From the NCBI GenBank assembly GCA_963082875.1, contig OY720097.1, positions 15,384,501 through 15,448,500 on the forward strand: DNA of 64,000 nt, read 5' to 3'. The notes under the pieces were generated by a model that saw only the letters and a list, made by a program, of their open reading frames with translations, was not told where the DNA came from and ran no database searches. This DNA is from Corella eumyota. Lineage: Eukaryota > Chordata > Ascidiacea > Phlebobranchia > Corellidae. A program made the translations under genes and the position numbers. Positions 58,701-64,000 of the stretch are shown in pieces (within the stretch, counting starts at the first letter, position 1; the number at the start of each line of letters is the position of its first letter).

Positions 58701-58708
58701 CACTCCAT
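52721..58708 (-). CDS. NLR-like receptor: DZIP3-type HEPN, NACHT ATPase, leucine-rich repeats
   Basis: Sixteen exons join in phase to 1313 residues: 58708-58565, 58355-58207, 58073-57955, 57871-57639, 57533-57341, 57242-57126, 57054-56599, 56437-55934, 55780-55723, 55519-55295, 55072-54876, 54732-53897, 53724-53304, 53229-53188, 53046-52869, 52790-52721. Residues ~50-165 resemble the HEPN domain of DZIP3: EMFSILYSEDG, ELSLLYILIRYLC, SPTWKWW, IIRLMRFKEK, IFNASWNYLSNLL. NACHT starts at ~410 with Walker A FTGEHSIGKTTLLRKLSYEW (~416-424) and Walker B-like ILLLFDNIDQMP (~496). From ~880 on, leucine-rich repeats appear (IKTIDLSCNMLS, ITDIDLSKNEIQ, LKYLDLSCNLLG, LQKLSLAGNYF, LKSLNLS). There is no signal peptide, so it should act in the cytosol as a sensor. 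No CARD or classical pyrin/DEATH motif is obvious. The combination suggests innate immunity. Confidence 0.85.
55552..55660. repeat. 60-bp direct duplication in an NLR intron
   Basis: The segment from GCAAATTTATAAAAATTGG to ATGTTAAT occurs twice, exactly 60 bp apart (55561 and 55621), with almost no mismatches. It lies in the intron between the exons ending at 55723 and starting at 55519 and has no coding effect. Confidence 0.9.
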
Positions 58709-59436
58709 TTCGAAATGATTTTATTTTGGGTTCGTGCTTTTAATTGCTGTAATAAAATCTAGATTATTAAATTAAAAAGTATTGTAAAGTGCCAAATTAC
58801 AAATCAGTAAAAAAAAACAAATTGTGTTTATTAAATTTTAAATTACAAGAAGAATCCACTTACCTTATTATGGTAGTATAAAACAAGATCAAAATAACCT
58901 TTACATGAGTAACTAAAACTTATAAATACTAAACATGATAGACCTATATATGATATATACACACAGTATCGTTTAAATGTAAGCTTTTAAAGCACTTGAG
59001 GAGTTGAATAAAAGAGAAAGCTATTTATTGCCAAGCAACAACAATAAAAGCAAACATTGTAGCTGTAATAAGATCCAATATGATGCCACATTAAATAAAG
59101 CATATATTTTATATTATTTTATTTAAATTTACCTACGTGACATTAATAAAATAACATTTGAATACAAATCATTATTTTCAATGTAACATAATTGTTGAAT
59201 TAATATTAACTTTCGTTAACCTTGAAATGATGTTTAATTGAATAAATTAACAACCTAAAATTGTAATATATTACCTATTTAAACATACCAACCTTTAAAT
59301 TTAATTGTAACAACCATTTTTGTAATAGTTTAAATAGTAAAACAATTTGGGATAAAAAAATTTCCAAATACCATTACCACCATTTTATCCTTGGTGCCAA
59401 TTAATGTTTTAAAAATTATAACCAATTTGTAAATAA
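58709..59436. other. Intergenic, NLR promoter
   Basis: AT-rich interval upstream of the NLR gene and downstream of RWDD1, both minus-strand genes. No exon found. Confidence 0.5.
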
Positions 59437-60751
59437 TCAAGTTTCCAAGTCACTTAATTCTAAATCGTCTAAATCTTCAAACAATGACTCATCAACTTCA
59501 ACAGCAACTTCGCCATCCAAAAGTTCCGAATCATCGGTAATATTTCCCTTCGATTCAAATATTTCTTTACCTTAATCAGCAAATGAAAAATATTAAGGTA
59601 ACTGTCTTATAAATATATTAGTTTTACATTTTAAAAAGAATTGACAGCATACCTGACATTTTCTTCGATTTTTTCTCAGTTTGAGTATTTACTTTTTTTT
59701 TTTGTCGCATTTTTTCATCAAACTGGGCTTGCCATATCATAAATGTTGCCACAGTCACGGGAGTACCTTGACATTTTCTCTAAACATTATAAACCAAGAA
59801 AATTTTTCAATAAAAATTGCAATATGTTAAATTTGATATTTTTTTATTGAAATTATAGATTTCAAACTGTTGACACAATTTAACAGTAAACATTTTATAT
59901 ATATATTTACATTTATCAAAAAAAAACATAAAACCAACTTTTTTTATTTAAAATTATTACTTAAATACAAATATTGATAATTTGGTTATCTAACCTCTTC
60001 TGCTTCCTTCTCTTCCCTTTCCTTTCTTTCTTTTTCAGCTTTTATCGATTCAATAATTTCATCTTTCATAGTGTTTAAAAATTCCTGAAGAGTTGATACT
60101 ATGGTAAAAACCATCACCATGCCAATATTTTCTTCAATCTAAAATAGAAAAACTTTAAAATAACAAACAATACAATCACCCACTTTTGTTTGTCCTTGCT
60201 TTGATTTTATACAATTAACATTACAAATTACATTATCACACTGTTAATTTATATATATTGATAAAGTTGTATTAACTAAGCTTATACATTATATTAAGCA
60301 CAATTTTAAAAATATATATTAAGAAACTTAACATGCCTGTTCATTTATAAGATCTAATATTTTTTCTTCATCACTGTCATTTGACAAACCATCAACTTCT
60401 AAAATTTTAAATACTGGAGCTTCGTCAGGATAATCTGATGTGTATGTAAATTGTAATGTGACAGACAAAGGATCAATTTGAACATCAAAACTATCACATT
60501 CTTCTGAATTTACTTGAATTGAAAAACATTTGGGATTTTCTGGAGAAACTAAAAATAGAAAATATATTTATACACTACCTAGGTGTTACAATTTGGAAAA
60601 ACAACTTACATATATCAACAAAAATAAGATTACATATTGTTATAAATAAAAACGTAAATTTAACAAATTAATTATTACTTTCAAATGAATCTGGATATAT
60701 AGATTCCAACGCTTCTAATTCATTTGTCTGTTCTTCTTCATAATCAGTCAT
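59437..60751 (-). CDS. RWDD1: RWD domain-containing protein 1
   Basis: Five exons, 60751-60679, 60548-60337, 60138-59995, 59779-59653 and 59570-59437, give 229 residues (human protein about 243). The start MTDYEEEQTNELEALESIYP is nearly the human one. The RWD domain includes YTSDYPDEAP and ENIGMVMVFTIV. A charged coiled coil (KAEKERKEREEKEAEE) follows, then QGTPVTVATFMIW and GKEIFES, and the conserved acidic end VEVDESLFEDLDDLEL. The family (DFRP2/Gir2) stabilises the DRG2 GTPase and associates with translating ribosomes. The intron after exon 2 uses a GC donor (CAG|GCATGT); reading through it or using nearby GT sites gives stops. The start codon is 537 bp from that of POLR3C on the other strand. 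Confidence 0.96.
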
Positions 60752-61288
60752 TTCGTTAAAGATTTAACTCTTTATCTAGGGCTTTTATTTGTAATTTATA
60801 TTACTAAATTAATATTTTTTCGTTGTTGCATGCAGGAAGTTTTGTTTACAATCACGTTGTCAGTGTTACCAACAATTTTTTTTAAAACATAGAAAAGTTT
60901 TTTTGTACGTCTAAAATCATCTATACAATTTAATTAATGTCGCAATACATAAATACTCAGATTTTTATACCTGATTTTTTAATTCTACACATACAAAAAC
61001 CAAACAGTAACTTGGTAAGGTCAAAAAAAAAAAAATTGGAAACAACGTTATTTCAAAATAAAAGCACGTGTGGTACAGCTAAAACTAATAAGTTTTTAGT
61101 GTTGTGCGTGTGTTACACGAGTCTTTGCTCGTTCATTTATTCTTAAGCTTGCTAAATATTTAAAATATTAACCTGTAGGTAATAAACTTAAATTATAAAG
61201 CAGCTGTAGTTTCTTAATTTATTAGTTTGGTAAAATTGTTATTATTTCTTTTTTGTTAGAAATTTATAATGGCAGAATAGTCCTTAAA
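60752..61288. promoter_or_regulatory. Divergent promoter interval, RWDD1 / POLR3C
   Basis: Two housekeeping genes start back to back within 540 bp. The right end has a polypyrimidine tract and TTAG at about 61244-61259, a plausible 3' splice site for a non-coding first exon or for spliced-leader addition. A three-codon upstream frame (ATG GCA GAA TAG) lies at 61269-61280, just before the POLR3C start. Confidence 0.5.
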
Positions 61289-62860
61289 ATGAGCGCTGTT
61301 GAAATTAATCTTTGCAACTATTTGCTTTCGGAATATTTTGGAGAAATAGTTGCAAAAGTTGGAATTTTTCTATGCCAAAACTCTTGGCAACCTCTCGGCT
61401 TTATTGTTAATGGTACATCATTGAAATATGACCAGGTTCGAAAAGCATTGTGTGTTTTGATACAACATAAGTTTGCTAAATTTCAAATCTATAAACGAAA
61501 AGTGGTGGAGTACAAAGGCAATGCTCCAACCATTTTGCAATTAATTTTTTATCCTCAAGTAATTCACACTGCAAAGTTGTTATATGGTGACATTGCCGAG
61601 CTTTTGGTGGAAGAAATTCTGCAGCATGGGATATCGTTAATGAGTAATGCAATGAGATCAGTTATTGAGAGACTCCAAAAAAATAAAGATCAAGAGGAAA
61701 ATATTATGGAAACTGTTCAAACAACTTTTAAACAACTTGTACAAACACATTTTTTATGCAGGGATTCTGAAGTTTTAACACCTGATGAACAAGAAATAAA
61801 AGCAAAAGTTGTTCCCGAGTTAACACTTATTGAAGGTTCAATGTACGTTATTCCATTTGTCTCACAGAAGAGTTTAAAACGACAAAGGTCTTTAGATGCA
61901 GAAGATACTATTGAGCCCAATCCTAAACGCTTGAAAACTGAAAGTTCTGAAACTGTACCAGACGACGATGGCATTTATTGGTGCATCAATTTTTCTCGGT
62001 TTGATCAATTTTTTCGTGATCAAGAAATAGTTTTAGCCATAACTCGTAAACATGGAGCACATTGTGGCGAAATAGTAAGAGCAATGCTTCGCATAAGTGA
62101 GGTGACTACATCTTTTATTGCATTACATACCCACCCAATCTCCGGTCCAGAGATAAAGCGAGCATTACCCACTGGTTATTCACTCAAGATAGAAAATATA
62201 GAACAGTACCTGAAACTGCTCGCTAGTGACAATGAAAAAATAGTCGAGGTCTTTGGGGAAGGAAGTGGAAACTCGTATATTATTAATTTACAAAGTGCTA
62301 AAAAAATTCTTGCCACATCATCAGTCTTGACATACATACAAGAGAGATACGGAAGTAAATCATGCCGCATTTTTCGATTGCTGTTGATCAAAAAACATTT
62401 GGAACAAAAGCAGGTAGAGGAGCTTGCCATGATCCCTGGAAAAGAAGCCAAGGAATATCTTTACAACATGTTTTCTGACAATGTTTTAGTAATGCAGGAA
62501 ATACCACGCACCCCAGATCATGCTCCCTCCAGAACATATTACTTGTTCTCTGTAAACTTATTCAGAGTTTCAAGTACATTGCTTGCAAAATGTTACAAAT
62601 CCATAACTAACCTGATAATCAAACACAAAGACCTTACAGGTGTTACCAAACGCTTGCTGGAGAAACAAGAAAAGGTCAATTCAATTCGAGATGGCCTTGT
62701 TGAGGCAGATGAGGAGCAGTTGGAAGACATTGAAGCAATGATCACACCTGCCGAAAATGCAGAGCTTTTGAAATATAAAAACAATGAAATCAAACTGTTA
62801 ACTGCACAACAACAAGTAGCAAAAACTGTGTTTGTTCTCAAGTCTTACCTGAATGTTTAA
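61289..62860 (+). CDS. POLR3C: RNA polymerase III subunit RPC3 (C82 homologue), single exon
   Basis: One frame of 523 residues from the ATG at 61289 (MSAVEINLCNYLLSEYFGEI); the in-frame sequence upstream has no ATG. It has the extended winged-helix organisation of RPC62/RPC3: QVRKALCVLIQHKFAKFQ, KRKVVEYKG, a variable charged linker (RSLDAEDTIEPNPKRLK), then DDGIYWCINFSRFDQFFRDQ, GEIVRAMLRISE and the highly conserved KKHLEQKQVEELAMIPGKEA and RTPDHAPSRTYYLF, ending in a leucine-rich coiled region. With RPC6 and RPC7 it forms the Pol III-specific initiation subcomplex that helps open tRNA and 5S promoters. Length is close to the human protein (534). AATAAA at 62867-62872 follows the stop. Confidence 0.97.
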   Translation: MSAVEINLCNYLLSEYFGEIVAKVGIFLCQNSWQPLGFIVNGTSLKYDQVRKALCVLIQHKFAKFQIYKRKVVEYKGNAPTILQLIFYPQVIHTAKLLYGDIAELLVEEILQHGISLMSNAMRSVIERLQKNKDQEENIMETVQTTFKQLVQTHFLCRDSEVLTPDEQEIKAKVVPELTLIEGSMYVIPFVSQKSLKRQRSLDAEDTIEPNPKRLKTESSETVPDDDGIYWCINFSRFDQFFRDQEIVLAITRKHGAHCGEIVRAMLRISEVTTSFIALHTHPISGPEIKRALPTGYSLKIENIEQYLKLLASDNEKIVEVFGEGSGNSYIINLQSAKKILATSSVLTYIQERYGSKSCRIFRLLLIKKHLEQKQVEELAMIPGKEAKEYLYNMFSDNVLVMQEIPRTPDHAPSRTYYLFSVNLFRVSSTLLAKCYKSITNLIIKHKDLTGVTKRLLEKQEKVNSIRDGLVEADEEQLEDIEAMITPAENAELLKYKNNEIKLLTAQQQVAKTVFVLKSYLNV

Positions 62861-63253
62861 TCTTTAAATAAATGTATAAATAAAATCATTTATATATTAG
62901 TGTAGTGACTAACATTATTGTGCTATAAATAAAGAGATTTAAGAAAGTTTAATACAACATAAAACATAACCTGTCACAACATTAACCAATTTAATTTCTT
63001 TGACCATTTATTAACCAAAAAAAAGCAAAAACTAGAATGTATACCAAACTAAGCCCATTACAACTTTGACATTTTAGTTTATTAGTATATCACCTGACAT
63101 AAGTTATCAAGAATTTATTACTTAAATGGAAAAAATAACAGAAGTGATATGGAGCATTGTGTGAACAAGAATAAACTTGAAAGAACAATAGAATTTAATA
63201 TTAAAAAAATTGTTTCATTTCCAGTTTCTCCAATAGAGTAAAAATGTTGAGAC
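62861..63253. other. Convergent 3' interval, POLR3C / RSL24D1
   Basis: Short AT-rich interval between two convergent stop codons. Apart from polyadenylation signals (AATAAA repeated at 62867-62885) nothing is seen. Confidence 0.5.
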
Positions 63254-63966
63254 CTAAGCAGTTTGCATCTCTTCCTGTTCTTCCTTCTCTTCTGGCAAAA
63301 TTTCTGTAATCTCCTCTTCTTGTCTCTTCTGAAGCAAGCCGGCAGCTGGGGATCGGATCAGATTCACATTTTGTTTTACTTCTCGAATGTCTGCTTCCCT
63401 CTCTACTTTTTTACCCACCTTAAGTCTACAAAAATAATAGTGTATCAAAATGAAGTATGTAAAGATTTCATTAAAATTGGAAAGAAGAAAGGGGGCTATT
63501 CTATACTGTAGAACTTAAATTTCCTAAGCCAGCGAAAATTTTTAGAATAATTTACGCCAATTTAAACATCTTATTTCGTCATAACTCTTAAATTTTAATA
63601 AAATTCACATATAAATGGCAAAACCCATAAGTTTTGCAGTCAGGGGGCTATTTTAGCTTAATTCCTTCAAAAAGCAAAATGCTACTATAGTTAAAAAAAG
63701 CATTTTAATTTTGCTGTTGGTATCCAGCCATTTACAACATTAATACAACAGTTTAATACAAATATGTAAACTAGTTACCTATTCATAATAAATTGATTGT
63801 GTCGTTTGGTTTTTATTTCGTCAATTCTTTGCATTGCTTGAACAGTATTTTTCCAAGTTTCACGATCGTATTTAATTGGATTATTTCTCTGTTTTTCAAA
63901 TTCAAGTGATATGTCATTTGTTAAATCTTTTCCATGTGTTCGTCGATAAGCCTTCGTCCATTTAAC
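63254..63966 (-). CDS. RSL24D1: Ribosome biogenesis protein RLP24, last two exons only
   Basis: Exons 63966-63779 and 63425-63254 join in phase; the 5' exon(s), with the L24-type zinc finger, lie beyond the right edge. The visible part reads [62 protein letters not shown] and the signature [18 protein letters not shown], ending in an acidic tail. The protein is a placeholder for ribosomal protein L24 on pre-60S particles in the nucleolus. The visible length fits the human protein (163 residues) minus about 45-50 N-terminal residues. Confidence 0.95.
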
Positions 63967-64000
63967 CTATGGAAACATTTAGTTATAAAATCAACCTTTA

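Overview
The window reads as nuclear DNA of an animal with compact, AT-rich, intron-dense genes. Gene families (JAK kinase, SLC18 transporter, adhesion GPCR with GAIN/GPS, myotubularin, NACHT-LRR receptor, procarboxypeptidases, POLR3C, RWDD1, RSL24D1) are those of a deuterostome. Small introns, base composition and tightly packed genes fit an ascidian tunicate such as Ciona; the species is an inference. Exons were joined by hand, by requiring GT-AG borders (one GC-AG) and an unbroken reading phase.

Region 1 (1-14.8 kb, minus strand) holds two head-to-tail genes built on huge tandem repeats. The left one (1-3070, running off the window) has a signal peptide followed directly by about 65 fifteen-residue Thr/Ser-rich repeats. 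The right one (4130-14787) is a 19-exon gene for a ~2733-residue adhesion GPCR. A single 5.8-kb exon encodes about 190 ten-residue mucin repeats, each with an N-glycosylation sequon, and is followed by a Cys-rich module, a hormone-receptor (HRM) module, a GAIN/GPS region and seven membrane segments. This is the most striking object in the window.

Region 2 (16-30 kb) contains a 9-exon vesicular amine/acetylcholine transporter-like gene (+), then on the minus strand a 76-residue secreted-peptide candidate, an unrecognised 107-residue protein, an intronless JAK tyrosine kinase and an 86-residue single-pass membrane protein.

Region 3 (30-41.5 kb) has two tandem, intronless, unrecognised paralogues (+), then a 13-exon active myotubularin of the MTMR6/7/8 type (-).

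Region 4 (41.7-52.5 kb) is a tandem array of three secreted M14 procarboxypeptidases (+), each with 13 exons. The first two plus the promoter and first exon of the third arose by a ~4.4-kb tandem duplication that left a relic first exon at 45.93 kb. Exon 4 is almost identical in all three, suggesting gene conversion.

Region 5 (52.7-58.7 kb, minus) is a 16-exon NLR-like receptor with a DZIP3-type HEPN domain, a NACHT ATPase and leucine-rich repeats. Region 6 (59.4-64 kb) is housekeeping: RWDD1 (-) and POLR3C (+) share a divergent promoter interval, and RSL24D1 (-) is cut by the right edge.
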